A DNA stretch of 64,000 nt from a bacterium (Candidatus Blackallbacteria) CG13_big_fil_rev_8_21_14_2_50_49_14 (lineage in GTDB: Bacteria > Cyanobacteriota > Sericytochromatia > UBA7694), in NCBI GenBank assembly GCA_002783405.1, contig PFGG01000064.1, positions 1 to 64,000 on the forward strand. Reading direction: 5' to 3'. The notes beneath the pieces were generated by a model that was not told the origin of the DNA, made no database searches, and was given only the letters and a program-made list of their open reading frames with translations. A program made the position numbers and the translations under genes. Below are positions 44,570-53,150 of the stretch, piece by piece. How positions within the stretch are numbered: the first letter of the stretch is position 1; each line of letters begins with the position of its first letter.

Positions 44570-45288
44570 TGAAACGTTCTCAAGTTGGACAGGCCTTGGT
44601 TGAATTGGCGATTGTTTTTCCGCTTTTGCTGGTTTTGCTTTTGGCAGTGGGTTATTTTGGACATGCGGTGGGTTCTCAGCAGAATCTCAATATGGCAGCC
44701 CGCTCAGCAGCGCGACAAATGGCCATGGACAGTACCGCCACTGCGACGCGCAGAACCTTGGGGAATTACAGCCCCGATGCAGAAATCTTTTTAAATCTGG
44801 CAAGTGCCAACCTCAGAGATCAGATTCGGGCCAATCAGTTGCTGGTGCGCCCTCAGACCTGGCTGAACCATGATTATAACGATTTGTTTTCACTGCAAGG
44901 GCGTTTTGAACGTCTCAACGAACACCGTTTTGTGTATAAGCTGCAGGCCACGGTTGATGCGACAGGGCCAGATTACAATACGCCCACTCCCAAGGACCGA
45001 AATGACAAGGTTCCGGCCAATCTGCAAAGTTTGGAAATGGGGCTGGGGGCGCTTTATTATGGCGGAACCCTGCAATACCGTTTGGATGAACTGAACCCGA
45101 TTGCCCGTTTGATTTTTCAACTGGATTCGGATCCCACGATTCGGGTGGGGGCGACGGCGCTGATGCCCGCAGAACTTCCCTTGAGGGGCAGTGGTTATGG
45201 CTTGCTTGAACTCAATCCCTGGATTGGTCAATTGGTCGGCGAAGATGTCGCCAGTAGCAGTGATTATCCTGATTTAATTGTGCCTTAA
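44569..45288 (+). CDS. TadE-like pseudopilin protein, second copy
   Basis: The 239-residue protein has VGQALVELAIVFPLLLVLLLAVGYFGHAV, again a TadE-type leader and membrane segment, followed by an NMAARSAARQMAM helix and a periplasmic part. It overlaps the previous gene by one base (TGATG). Together with the two genes before, three pseudopilin-like proteins are encoded in a row. Confidence 0.85.
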   Translation: MKRSQVGQALVELAIVFPLLLVLLLAVGYFGHAVGSQQNLNMAARSAARQMAMDSTATATRRTLGNYSPDAEIFLNLASANLRDQIRANQLLVRPQTWLNHDYNDLFSLQGRFERLNEHRFVYKLQATVDATGPDYNTPTPKDRNDKVPANLQSLEMGLGALYYGGTLQYRLDELNPIARLIFQLDSDPTIRVGATALMPAELPLRGSGYGLLELNPWIGQLVGEDVASSSDYPDLIVP

Positions 45289-45362
45289 GCAGTTTTATTT
45301 TTACAGGCAATAACCCCACAAAGACCCCGCCAAACCCAGCTGGCCTATGCTAAGATACCCAA

Positions 45363-45989
45363 ATGATTTGGCTCGACTGGCTTATTCTGGCAATCCTTGC
45401 CTATAATTTAATCGGTGGCCTGATGAACGGCCTTTTGCGTTCCCTGGTCAATCTTGCGGCGTTATTGGGGGCTTATCTCTTAACCCCTTTTCTCAAGCCC
45501 CTCATGATTGTCATGATTGGGAATATCTTTGGTTTGGAAGAAATGCTGGCCGTCCCCTTGGGGGTGGGTTTTACCTGGACGGTGATCTATTTGGCGATCA
45601 GTTTAACCGGTGCATTTATTGGGCGCATGATTTCAAAAACACCCTTAAAACTTGTCGATCGCGTGGGGGGAGCCGCTTTCGGCCTCTTGATTTCTTCGAT
45701 TCTGATTCTTTTGCCCCTGGCAGCGGTTCAGTCGATCCCTCTCTTGCGTGAAATGAAGCCTGTGCAGGAAACCCTCGCGAAATCGCTGTGCATGCCCCTG
45801 CTCAACCCCTTGGTGAAAACGGTTCAAATCTCAGTGGGCCCGATGGTCGTCAATTATTGGCTGGCCAAAGAAAAAAAACAATCCCCTCCGGCTCAAAAGC
45901 CCGTTCAAAAGCCTGGGCAAGTCAAGGGCAAAGCACCTGTATCGCCAGCGGCGAAAGCTCCTTCCCCATCCACCCGAACGGGTCATTGA
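45363..45989 (+). CDS. CvpA family membrane protein
   Basis: The 208-residue protein has four membrane segments in residues 1-120 with the CvpA layout (WLDWLILAILAYNLIGGLMNGLLRSLVNLAALLGAYLL). The last 45 residues are a Lys/Pro/Ala-rich basic tail. CvpA proteins are linked to envelope stability; the exact role is not settled. TAAGAT ends 6 bases before the ATG and there is no ribosome site, so it could be leaderless. Confidence 0.82.
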   Translation: MIWLDWLILAILAYNLIGGLMNGLLRSLVNLAALLGAYLLTPFLKPLMIVMIGNIFGLEEMLAVPLGVGFTWTVIYLAISLTGAFIGRMISKTPLKLVDRVGGAAFGLLISSILILLPLAAVQSIPLLREMKPVQETLAKSLCMPLLNPLVKTVQISVGPMVVNYWLAKEKKQSPPAQKPVQKPGQVKGKAPVSPAAKAPSPSTRTGH

Positions 45990-45999
45990 GTTTTTTTTG

Positions 46000-47154
46000 A
46001 TGAAAAAGCGTTTGCTCTATACCGCTTTTGACGTGGTACCGGCCCCCAAAGGCGCCAGCGTGAGAATTCAGAAAATGTTGGAAGCCTTGGGGCAGGAGTT
46101 TGACGTTTTGGCTTTGGTTTTAGGCGAACCGGGTATGCCAGACGAAGAAAGCTGGGGAACGGTTAGGGTGCGCCGCCTGATTGCACCTGAGAGTCATTTT
46201 CTTGAAAAAACCGTTCAGTTCGCGGAATGGGTTTTGCAGACGGCTTTGGAATGGCAGCCTGAATGGATTCAGTTTCGTTCTTTGTGGGATGGCTTTGTGC
46301 TCTCAGAATTTCGTCGCCAAAACCCCGTCAAGTGGCAATTGATCTATGAAGTTCACGGTTTGCCTGAAATTGAGTTGGAGCATCATTTCCCTGAATTGCC
46401 CGAGAGCCTGGGCTTTAAAATTCAAGCGCAGCAACAGCAAGTGCTTGAATCTGCAGATTGGTTTATCTGCCCCAGTCAGGTGCATCGCAAATGGCTTTTG
46501 TCCAAAGGAATCTGCTATCAAAAAATGGGAGTAATTGGCAATGGGGCTGATCCTGAGCTTTTCCTTCCGCATTGGCAGGAATGGCCTGAAGTGCCCTATC
46601 TGATTTATTTGGGTACATTGGCCCCCTGGCAGGGTTTAGAAGAATTATTAGCAGCGCTTCAAAAAGTCAAGCCCCCATTTCGTCTGCGTTTGGTGGGCAA
46701 GGGCAACCCACGTTGGCAGCAGAATCTTTTGGCAAGGGTTTATCAACTGGGCTTGACCCATGCCGTGGAATTATTAGACCCTTTAGCGCATGCTTATATG
46801 CCAGCCCTTTTAGAAAGTGCCCAAATTGCGCTGGCGCCCCTGATTGAAACAGAACGCAATTGCGTACAGGGTTGTAATCCGATTAAAATTTATGAGTATA
46901 TGGCGGCGGGTAAAGCAATCATTGCTCCTGATTTACCTGCTGTTCAGGAAATACTTGAGCACCAGAAGACCGCCTGGCTTTATCCCGCCGGAGATCAAGC
47001 CGCCTTGACCGCGGCGATCGAAACCCTTTTGAAGGATCCTCTGCTCAGTCGGCGATTGGGCCAGGCCGCGCGGGATGACGTGGTAAAATCTTTCAATTGG
47101 GCGCAACGTCAAAATCAACTTCTCTCCTATTTCAGAAAGGTCATTTCTGTATGA
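46000..47154 (+). CDS. Glycosyltransferase family 4-like protein
   Basis: The 384-residue GT-B protein has an N-terminal acceptor domain with PKGASVRIQKMLEAL and a C-terminal donor domain with GNGADPELF, YLGTLAPWQGLEELLAAL, GKGN, and the C-terminal ENCVQGCNPIKIYEYMAAGKAIIAPDLPAV motif that binds the nucleotide sugar. ATG 46000 is preferred to TTG 45997. The following gene overlaps by 4 bp (ATGA), so it is coupled to the pilus ATPase; it may glycosylate pilus or surface sugars. Confidence 0.85.
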   Translation: MKKRLLYTAFDVVPAPKGASVRIQKMLEALGQEFDVLALVLGEPGMPDEESWGTVRVRRLIAPESHFLEKTVQFAEWVLQTALEWQPEWIQFRSLWDGFVLSEFRRQNPVKWQLIYEVHGLPEIELEHHFPELPESLGFKIQAQQQQVLESADWFICPSQVHRKWLLSKGICYQKMGVIGNGADPELFLPHWQEWPEVPYLIYLGTLAPWQGLEELLAALQKVKPPFRLRLVGKGNPRWQQNLLARVYQLGLTHAVELLDPLAHAYMPALLESAQIALAPLIETERNCVQGCNPIKIYEYMAAGKAIIAPDLPAVQEILEHQKTAWLYPAGDQAALTAAIETLLKDPLLSRRLGQAARDDVVKSFNWAQRQNQLLSYFRKVISV

Positions 47155-49616
47155 GCGCAGCACCGAAAATACTTTTTGTGGACGACGATCTGGATTTCGC
47201 CCGATTGATTCAATTTGGATTAAAACGGGCAGGCTATGATGTTTCACATGTACCCTCGGGGCAAGCAGCCTTGAAATTTCTGAATTACACGAAAAGTCTG
47301 CCCGATGTTATTTTGCTCGATATTGACCTGAAGGATATGACAGGCTATGAGGTATGCGAAGATATTCAAACCAACCAGAAATGGTCTTTGATACCTGTTT
47401 TGTTTTTATCGGGAAAACAAAGCACTGACAGTCGTCTGAAAGCTTTTCAGGCCGGTGCGGTGGGGTATATGAGCAAGCCCGTGCAACAGGAAGAGTTGGA
47501 AGCACAGATCCGCAAGGCGCTTGAAGTGAGGGAACAATGGACAGAGAGTTTTGTGCCTGAGGAGCCCGAGCCTGAGGAGCCCGAGCCTGAGGTTTCTACA
47601 GAAACACTTGAAAGCTTGCCAGTTGCTTCGGAGTCAAAAGGCTTTCAAATGCAGAGCCCTTCTTCTGGATCCCCTGTGAACTCAGTTCCTGTAGAGCAAA
47701 TTTCCGCTGGAAATATGCCTGGCCTGGTGCCTGTGGGATCACCGATGGGCTACCATGAAACCCATCTGGCAAATAGGCTCAAAGAGGAAAAATCCTCCCC
47801 GGCTGATTTTAATGGCTTTGTACAGCATCTCTGTGATCGTTTGGAGCAGCCCTTTGATCATTCTTTAACCCCCGACTCGCTTTATTTGAAAGGCATGCAG
47901 AAAGGGTTCAGTGATACGGACCTTGCGCAGATTATTGCCAGCTATACGGGGTTGGGGTATTTGCCTGAAATTCACCCGGAGCAGTTAAAATTGGGGGTTT
48001 TGCCCCTGCCCTTCTGCCGCCGTTACCATTTGGTACCTTTTCAAACTGAGCAGAATCAACTTGCGTTTTTAATGCCACATCCCTTTGAAATTGAAGTTTC
48101 TGATGCCTTGCGTCGTTTTCGCAATGCGCCCAAGTTTATTTCTTCTCCGCGGATCTTAACTCAGCTTTTAGAAGGCGATTTGAAAAAGGCGCAAAAAAAA
48201 GGCGAAATGCAACAACCCCCCGTTGAGATGAGTGAATTGATGCAGGAGGTGAAAAGCCGTTACAACAAACAGCAGGGCTCTCCCTTGGATGTGGAGGATG
48301 ATACCGATGAAATCTACCTGCCCAATGTTGAAAACGATGCTCCCTTGGTGCGTTTGGTCAATCGTTTGATTGCCGAAGCCTACGAAGCACGGGCTTCAGA
48401 TATTCATATTGAGGCCTGGGAAGATTGTGTGATGGTGCGCTACCGCGTGGATGGTGAACTCAGGGATGTGCACCGGCTGAAGCCAGCGTCTTTGATTATG
48501 CCCATGTCTGCCCGTATCAAGGTTATGTCAGGTTTGAACCTTGCCGAGCGGCGTTTGCCCCAGGATGGCAGGATCGTGTTCAAAGAATATATGCGGCAGG
48601 GCCCTGATTTTGATTTGCGTGTCGCTGTTGCACCCATGAATTTTGGCGAGAAAATCGTCATGCGTATTATTGATAAACATAAAACCACTTTGCCCTTGGA
48701 TTCCTTGGGCTTTTCACAGCGCAACCTCGATCTCTACCGTACCCTGATCAAAAGTCCCTATGGCATGATTTTGCATGTGGGGCCCACGGGTTCGGGTAAA
48801 TCGATGACACTTTATTCTGCCCTGAACGAAATCAATAAACCCGAAATTAATATTCAAACGGCGGAAGATCCAATTGAATATACCCTGCCGCGCATCAACC
48901 AATTGCAGGTGCATTCAGAGATTGGTCTGACTTTTGCACGGGCCCTGCGTTCCTATTTGCGGCAGGACCCCGATGTGATTTTGATCGGGGAAATTCGCGA
49001 CCAGGAAACGGCGCATATTGCGATTGAGGCGGCTTTAACAGGGCATTTGCTCTTGTCTACTTTGCATACCAATGATGCAGCCTCGACCCTTACCCGTTTT
49101 ATTGAGATGGGGGTTGAACCCTTTATGATCAGCTCATCGATTTTGATGATCTGTGCCCAACGTTTGGTGCGTACCCTGTGCATGACCTGTCGGGAGCCTT
49201 ACAAAGCGTCTGCTTTGGAGCTTAAACAACTGGGACTGCCCGCCGATGCCCATCAAATTCTGCATCGGCCAGGTGGCTGTGAACAATGTCAGGGACGGGG
49301 CTATCGGGGCCGGACTGGCATTCATGAACTTTTGATTCCAACCGATTCGATTCGTACAGCCCTCAATACCCCCGGCATGAATGCCGATGATTTGAAGAAA
49401 TTGGGCGTTGAGCAGGGCATGACCACCCTCTATTGGGATGCCATGGAAAAAGTTATGCAGGGCAAAACCACCCTTGAAGAAGCCTTGTCAAAGGTTCGCC
49501 CCGATGAGTTTGACAGTCGACCCCAATGGTGGTTGGAGCCTCAGCCCGAAACCCCGGTGACCGTTCAAAATGCTAAGTTATTTGCTGGTGCAGAGGGTGT
49601 AAATTTGTTTGATTGA
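47151..49616 (+). CDS. Receiver domain fused to PilB/GspE-type ATPase
   Basis: The 821-residue protein begins with a complete receiver domain (VDDD at 10-13, Asp57, Lys in GYMSKPV near 109). After an acidic EPEPEE repeat linker come a MshEN-like N-domain (about 240-345) and the secretion ATPase: Walker A GPTGSGKS (544-551), Walker B DPDVILIGE (606-614), and Cys pairs CMTC and CEQC that bind zinc. It likely powers pilus assembly and is controlled by phosphorylation through the receiver. Its 3' end overlaps the convergent paralogue by 39 bp. Confidence 0.9.
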   Translation: MSAAPKILFVDDDLDFARLIQFGLKRAGYDVSHVPSGQAALKFLNYTKSLPDVILLDIDLKDMTGYEVCEDIQTNQKWSLIPVLFLSGKQSTDSRLKAFQAGAVGYMSKPVQQEELEAQIRKALEVREQWTESFVPEEPEPEEPEPEVSTETLESLPVASESKGFQMQSPSSGSPVNSVPVEQISAGNMPGLVPVGSPMGYHETHLANRLKEEKSSPADFNGFVQHLCDRLEQPFDHSLTPDSLYLKGMQKGFSDTDLAQIIASYTGLGYLPEIHPEQLKLGVLPLPFCRRYHLVPFQTEQNQLAFLMPHPFEIEVSDALRRFRNAPKFISSPRILTQLLEGDLKKAQKKGEMQQPPVEMSELMQEVKSRYNKQQGSPLDVEDDTDEIYLPNVENDAPLVRLVNRLIAEAYEARASDIHIEAWEDCVMVRYRVDGELRDVHRLKPASLIMPMSARIKVMSGLNLAERRLPQDGRIVFKEYMRQGPDFDLRVAVAPMNFGEKIVMRIIDKHKTTLPLDSLGFSQRNLDLYRTLIKSPYGMILHVGPTGSGKSMTLYSALNEINKPEINIQTAEDPIEYTLPRINQLQVHSEIGLTFARALRSYLRQDPDVILIGEIRDQETAHIAIEAALTGHLLLSTLHTNDAASTLTRFIEMGVEPFMISSSILMICAQRLVRTLCMTCREPYKASALELKQLGLPADAHQILHRPGGCEQCQGRGYRGRTGIHELLIPTDSIRTALNTPGMNADDLKKLGVEQGMTTLYWDAMEKVMQGKTTLEEALSKVRPDEFDSRPQWWLEPQPETPVTVQNAKLFAGAEGVNLFD

Positions 49617-51515
49617 ACGTGCACTCTTGCTGTCACTGTCGTGAATGAGGCTGACGCGGCGCACTTCTTCCAGACTGGTCAGCCCTGCAGAGGCTTTAAA
49701 GACCCCATCTTCAATCATGGAGATCATGTTTGAATCACGCCGCGCCATTTCCCGAATAGAGGTTGAGGATTTTTTTTGCAGAACGGCATTGTGAATTTCG
49801 TCGGTGATTTCAAGCAGTTCGTGAATGGCAGTCTGACCCGTGTATCCCTGGTTCTGACAGTCTTTACAGCCTTTTGCCGTATAAAATTGGTAAGCCCCTC
49901 GATCACCTGCCATGACTTTCATGCCTGTAAGTTCCGCTTCACTGGGTGAATAGGGCACTTTACATTTTTCACAGAGACGACGCAAAAGCCGCTGTGAAAT
50001 TAAAAGAATCGGCACAGGGGAATGCAATAAAGCCTCACAGCCAGAATTGACCAAAGCATAGATCAGCGCGGTTGTGTCGGCAGCATGGTGAGAGGTAATG
50101 ACTTTTTTGCCCATTAAAGCGGCACGATTCAGCGAGTCTGCTGATTGAGGGCTTGGAATATCGTCCACCATCAGCACATCGGAGTCATATTCAGCCATGG
50201 CTTCTACCAATGCTTCATGGGCTTCAGGATCATCGCCTTTATAGTGATGCTGAATGACGCCCGGCATGGTGTAATGTACATGATTTTCAAGCGAAAGCAC
50301 CGAACGGTGGAGTTGATTCAGGGTAAGTAAACAGGCATACATCAGGGTGGATTTTCCTGAGCGAATCGGACTTGAGGTAATGATCATTCCCCCTGAACGC
50401 TCAAGATAACTGTTGATTTTACTCAAATTAACAGGGGAAAAACCGAGATTGTCGAAAATCAGCATGCGTGAGGGAGCATAGAGAATATGTACGACTAAAT
50501 TTTCACCCCACAGCCCCTGAAAAAAGGAGATCGAAAGATCGACCTTGCGATTGGCGACATGGGTGGTAATCGTTTCCTGCCAATACTTCCCGCCTTTTAA
50601 ACGGAAAGCAGTCTTGAGCATTTCAATCAGCGCGGGGCCAACCCGGACGGGCAGATCGGTTTTGTGAACCATGACGCCGTCTTTGCGCAAGCGAACGCGC
50701 ACATAATTTTCCTGACACTCAACATGCAGAGCAGAGGCGCCTTCTTCAACGGCACTGCGAACCAGAAAACGGGCCATAGAAGAGACTTCTTCTTTGGTTT
50801 TATCCTGTTCTGTTTCTTTGAGCATCAGATCTTGATCCAGGCTGACTTCTTCGGGCCCTTTGCGGCGGGGGCCAAAAAATTCTGCGATGGTTGAAAGAAT
50901 TTCGCTGGGGGTGGCAATCGCCGGAATGATTTTGCATTTAAACCGATCCACCAATTGCTGCATCAGATTGGAATTGAGTGGATCTGACATAATCACGGTC
51001 ATTTGGTTGCCACTGCGATCGACAGGAATAAACTCATTGAAACGCAAGGTTTCCTCATCAATGCCTTCGAGCAAGCGTTGATCCATCAATTCAAGCGAAG
51101 GAATCATGCGCGGGATATCCAATTGAATGCTGAGTGCATTGGTAAGTTGAGATTCAGAAATAAAGCCCGATTGAACCAAAAGAGCGCCAAAGCGTTTGGA
51201 GGAAGCTTTTTGCATTTCAAGGATTTTTTGGACTTGGGTCTGAGTGATGAGCCCCATATTGACCAAAAGCTCACCAATTTGAATATGTTTTTGGTATTTG
51301 CTTAAAAAACGCTGTAACTCTTGCTTGCTGATTAATTTTAAATCAACGCAGACACGACCCAAGGGCAGATATTCGTCAGATTGTTTTTGAATGGCCAGGG
51401 CCTTGTGCAGGCCATCCATGGTCAAGAGGCCTTCGCGAACCATTAGGTCACCGAGTTTGAGGGCTGTTGTGGCTGCACTTTTGGAGGCTTGAGGGGAAGA
51501 ATGTGCGGTACTCAT
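49578..51515 (-). CDS. PilB/GspE-like protein with altered nucleotide site
   Basis: The 645-residue protein has two MshEN-type N-terminal repeats (LGDLMVREGLL and IGELLVNMGLI) and a PilB-like ATPase half. Walker A reads SSPIRSGKST, so the first Gly is lost but GKST is kept. Walker B reads SDVLMVDDIPS instead of DPDxxxxGEIRD, so the catalytic Glu is changed. The zinc pairs CEKC and CKDC remain. It may bind nucleotide without normal hydrolysis. AGGAGA precedes the ATG. Closely related to the gene at 61193. Confidence 0.82.
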   Translation of the reverse strand: MSTAHSSPQASKSAATTALKLGDLMVREGLLTMDGLHKALAIQKQSDEYLPLGRVCVDLKLISKQELQRFLSKYQKHIQIGELLVNMGLITQTQVQKILEMQKASSKRFGALLVQSGFISESQLTNALSIQLDIPRMIPSLELMDQRLLEGIDEETLRFNEFIPVDRSGNQMTVIMSDPLNSNLMQQLVDRFKCKIIPAIATPSEILSTIAEFFGPRRKGPEEVSLDQDLMLKETEQDKTKEEVSSMARFLVRSAVEEGASALHVECQENYVRVRLRKDGVMVHKTDLPVRVGPALIEMLKTAFRLKGGKYWQETITTHVANRKVDLSISFFQGLWGENLVVHILYAPSRMLIFDNLGFSPVNLSKINSYLERSGGMIITSSPIRSGKSTLMYACLLTLNQLHRSVLSLENHVHYTMPGVIQHHYKGDDPEAHEALVEAMAEYDSDVLMVDDIPSPQSADSLNRAALMGKKVITSHHAADTTALIYALVNSGCEALLHSPVPILLISQRLLRRLCEKCKVPYSPSEAELTGMKVMAGDRGAYQFYTAKGCKDCQNQGYTGQTAIHELLEITDEIHNAVLQKKSSTSIREMARRDSNMISMIEDGVFKASAGLTSLEEVRRVSLIHDSDSKSARSIKQIYTLCTSK

Positions 51516-51599
51516 GGGGGTCTCCTGACTCGCTCTGAAATCTTACGATCATTATACTCTGAGTCAGCCGCTTGGCCGCCATGATCTGTGTCAACTCAA

Positions 51600-51628
51600 T
51601 TGCAGAAGCCCCTGATCTCAAGTACACT
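51600..51628 (+). promoter_or_regulatory. Promoter of the pssA-psd operon, probably leaderless
   Basis: TTGCAG (51600-51605) and TACACT (51623-51628) are separated by 17 bases. The ATG at 51636 starts 8 bases after the end of the -10, so the transcript would begin at or beside the start codon. Confidence 0.65.
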
Positions 51629-51635
51629 GAGGGCC

Positions 51636-52247
51636 ATGTTGGGTTATCTAAATTTACCAAATCTGATCACGGCACTGGGTGTGCTCTTGGCTTTGAATGG
51701 CTGTTTTGCAGCCTGGAAAGGCTTGTTTCCCGCTGCCATGATTTGCCTAATGCTGGCAGGGCTTTGCGATCTTTTTGATGGTCTGGTGGCCCGTAAAATG
51801 GAGCTGAGCCCAGAAGAACAGGCCTATGGCGCACAAATTGATTCTCTGGCAGATGTTTGCTTGTTTGGCATGGCCCCCGTTTTAATGCTTTTGCCCTTGG
51901 GTTCTTCCTGGCTGGAGTGGATCGTCTATGGATTTTATCTTTTGGCAGTGCTCAACCGCTTGGCCTGGTTTAATCTGAAGGGGCTGGCGGGAGAGGGTGA
52001 AATTCAATATTATACGGGTTTGCCCGTCACCTATATGGCCCTGATTTTGCCCTTGGGAATGATTGTTTATTTCCTCTTGCCAGAAATGCTGCGCATGATC
52101 TGGAATCTCTTGCTTTTCGGGGGCACAGGCAGTCTGTTCATCAGCAAATTGCAGATTCCCAAGCCCCGCGGCAAGGCCTATGCCTTTTTTCCTGCTTTGG
52201 CAGGGGTGATGATTGTGCTTTGGAGCTGGCACCCCTGGATGCCCTGA
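51636..52247 (+). CDS. pssA: CDP-diacylglycerol-serine O-phosphatidyltransferase
   Basis: The 203-residue integral membrane enzyme has the CDP-alcohol phosphotransferase motif DGLVARKMELSPEEQAYGAQIDSLAD (DG..AR..G...D...D), with about three residues more than usual between AR and G. Six membrane helices are predicted. It makes phosphatidylserine. ATG 51636 is chosen because its promoter overlaps any earlier start. psd follows after 3 bp. Confidence 0.9.
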   Translation: MLGYLNLPNLITALGVLLALNGCFAAWKGLFPAAMICLMLAGLCDLFDGLVARKMELSPEEQAYGAQIDSLADVCLFGMAPVLMLLPLGSSWLEWIVYGFYLLAVLNRLAWFNLKGLAGEGEIQYYTGLPVTYMALILPLGMIVYFLLPEMLRMIWNLLLFGGTGSLFISKLQIPKPRGKAYAFFPALAGVMIVLWSWHPWMP

Positions 52248-52250
52248 TAC

Positions 52251-53147
52251 ATGGCAAACCGAGCAGAGATTCCGCTTTATAACCGTCAGACACAGACGCT
52301 GGAGTTTGAACAGGTTTTTGAGCGGGGATTTATGGATTTCGCCTATGGCCACCCCTTGGGAAGACTCTTTGAATCAGCACTTTTCAGTCGCAAATGGTTT
52401 TCCAAGCTCTATGGCCATTTGAAAGAACAGCCAGGGAGCCAGGCCCAGATCCAAACGTTTATTCAGAGGTATGGCCTGGATATTTCTGAGCTTGAAAAAC
52501 CGCCCGAAGCCTATGCCGATTATCAGGCTTTTTTTACCCGTCAGCTCAAGCCAGGTGCCCGCCCCATCGATCCAGTGCCAGAACACCTGGTTTCGCCTGC
52601 CGATGCCCGTGTTTTGATGCTTCCCCTGGAAGAAGGTGTGGTCGTTCCCGTGAAAGGGAAACGCTTTGCCCTGCGGGACCTCTTGCAAAATGGCTCCCTG
52701 GCGCAAACTTATGCCAAGGGCCTCTGTCTGATTTACCGATTGGCCCCTGTGGACTATCACCATTACTGCTATATTGACCGTGGCTGGCACCGGGCGCATC
52801 AGCGCATTGCCGGGGCGCTTCACTCCGTCAGTCCACTGGCGCAAGCCTGTCGGACGGTTTTTCCTGAAAATGAACGCCAATGGACGCTGCTGCATACCGA
52901 ACAGTTTGGGCCGGTGCTGCAAATCGAAGTGGGAGCGCTTGTCGTGGGCCGAATTCAGCAATTGCAAAGCCAAGGAGGGAAATTTGAACGCGGTCAGGAA
53001 AAGGGCTGGTTTGCTCTGGGGGGCTCAACCATCATTCAGCTCTTTCTGCCTGGCAAAGTGGCCATAGATCCGGATATTTGTTATTATTCCGCCCAAGCGA
53101 TAGAAACCCGTGTACACCAGGGCAGCAAAGTTGGAAAGAAGAACTGA
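52251..53147 (+). CDS. psd: Phosphatidylserine decarboxylase proenzyme
   Basis: The 298-residue PSD has the self-cleavage motif GGST (Ser259 becomes the pyruvoyl group) in FALGGSTIIQLFLPGKV. VSPADARV near residue 115 and DYHHYCYIDRG (catalytic His) are present. It produces phosphatidylethanolamine from the PssA product. The length and motif are nearer to the long, eukaryote/Chlamydia-type PSD than to short bacterial PSD. Operon with pssA and the next gene. Confidence 0.92.
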   Translation: MANRAEIPLYNRQTQTLEFEQVFERGFMDFAYGHPLGRLFESALFSRKWFSKLYGHLKEQPGSQAQIQTFIQRYGLDISELEKPPEAYADYQAFFTRQLKPGARPIDPVPEHLVSPADARVLMLPLEEGVVVPVKGKRFALRDLLQNGSLAQTYAKGLCLIYRLAPVDYHHYCYIDRGWHRAHQRIAGALHSVSPLAQACRTVFPENERQWTLLHTEQFGPVLQIEVGALVVGRIQQLQSQGGKFERGQEKGWFALGGSTIIQLFLPGKVAIDPDICYYSAQAIETRVHQGSKVGKKN

Positions 53148-53150
53148 ACC

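Noticed and set aside
47560-47600. Short tandem repeat considered as a CRISPR or regulatory array
   Set aside because: It is a coding 15-bp duplication giving the EPEPEE linker of the receiver-ATPase.
52374-52973. 199-codon minus-strand frame
   Set aside because: Antisense to psd, which has its self-cleavage motif and catalytic residues.
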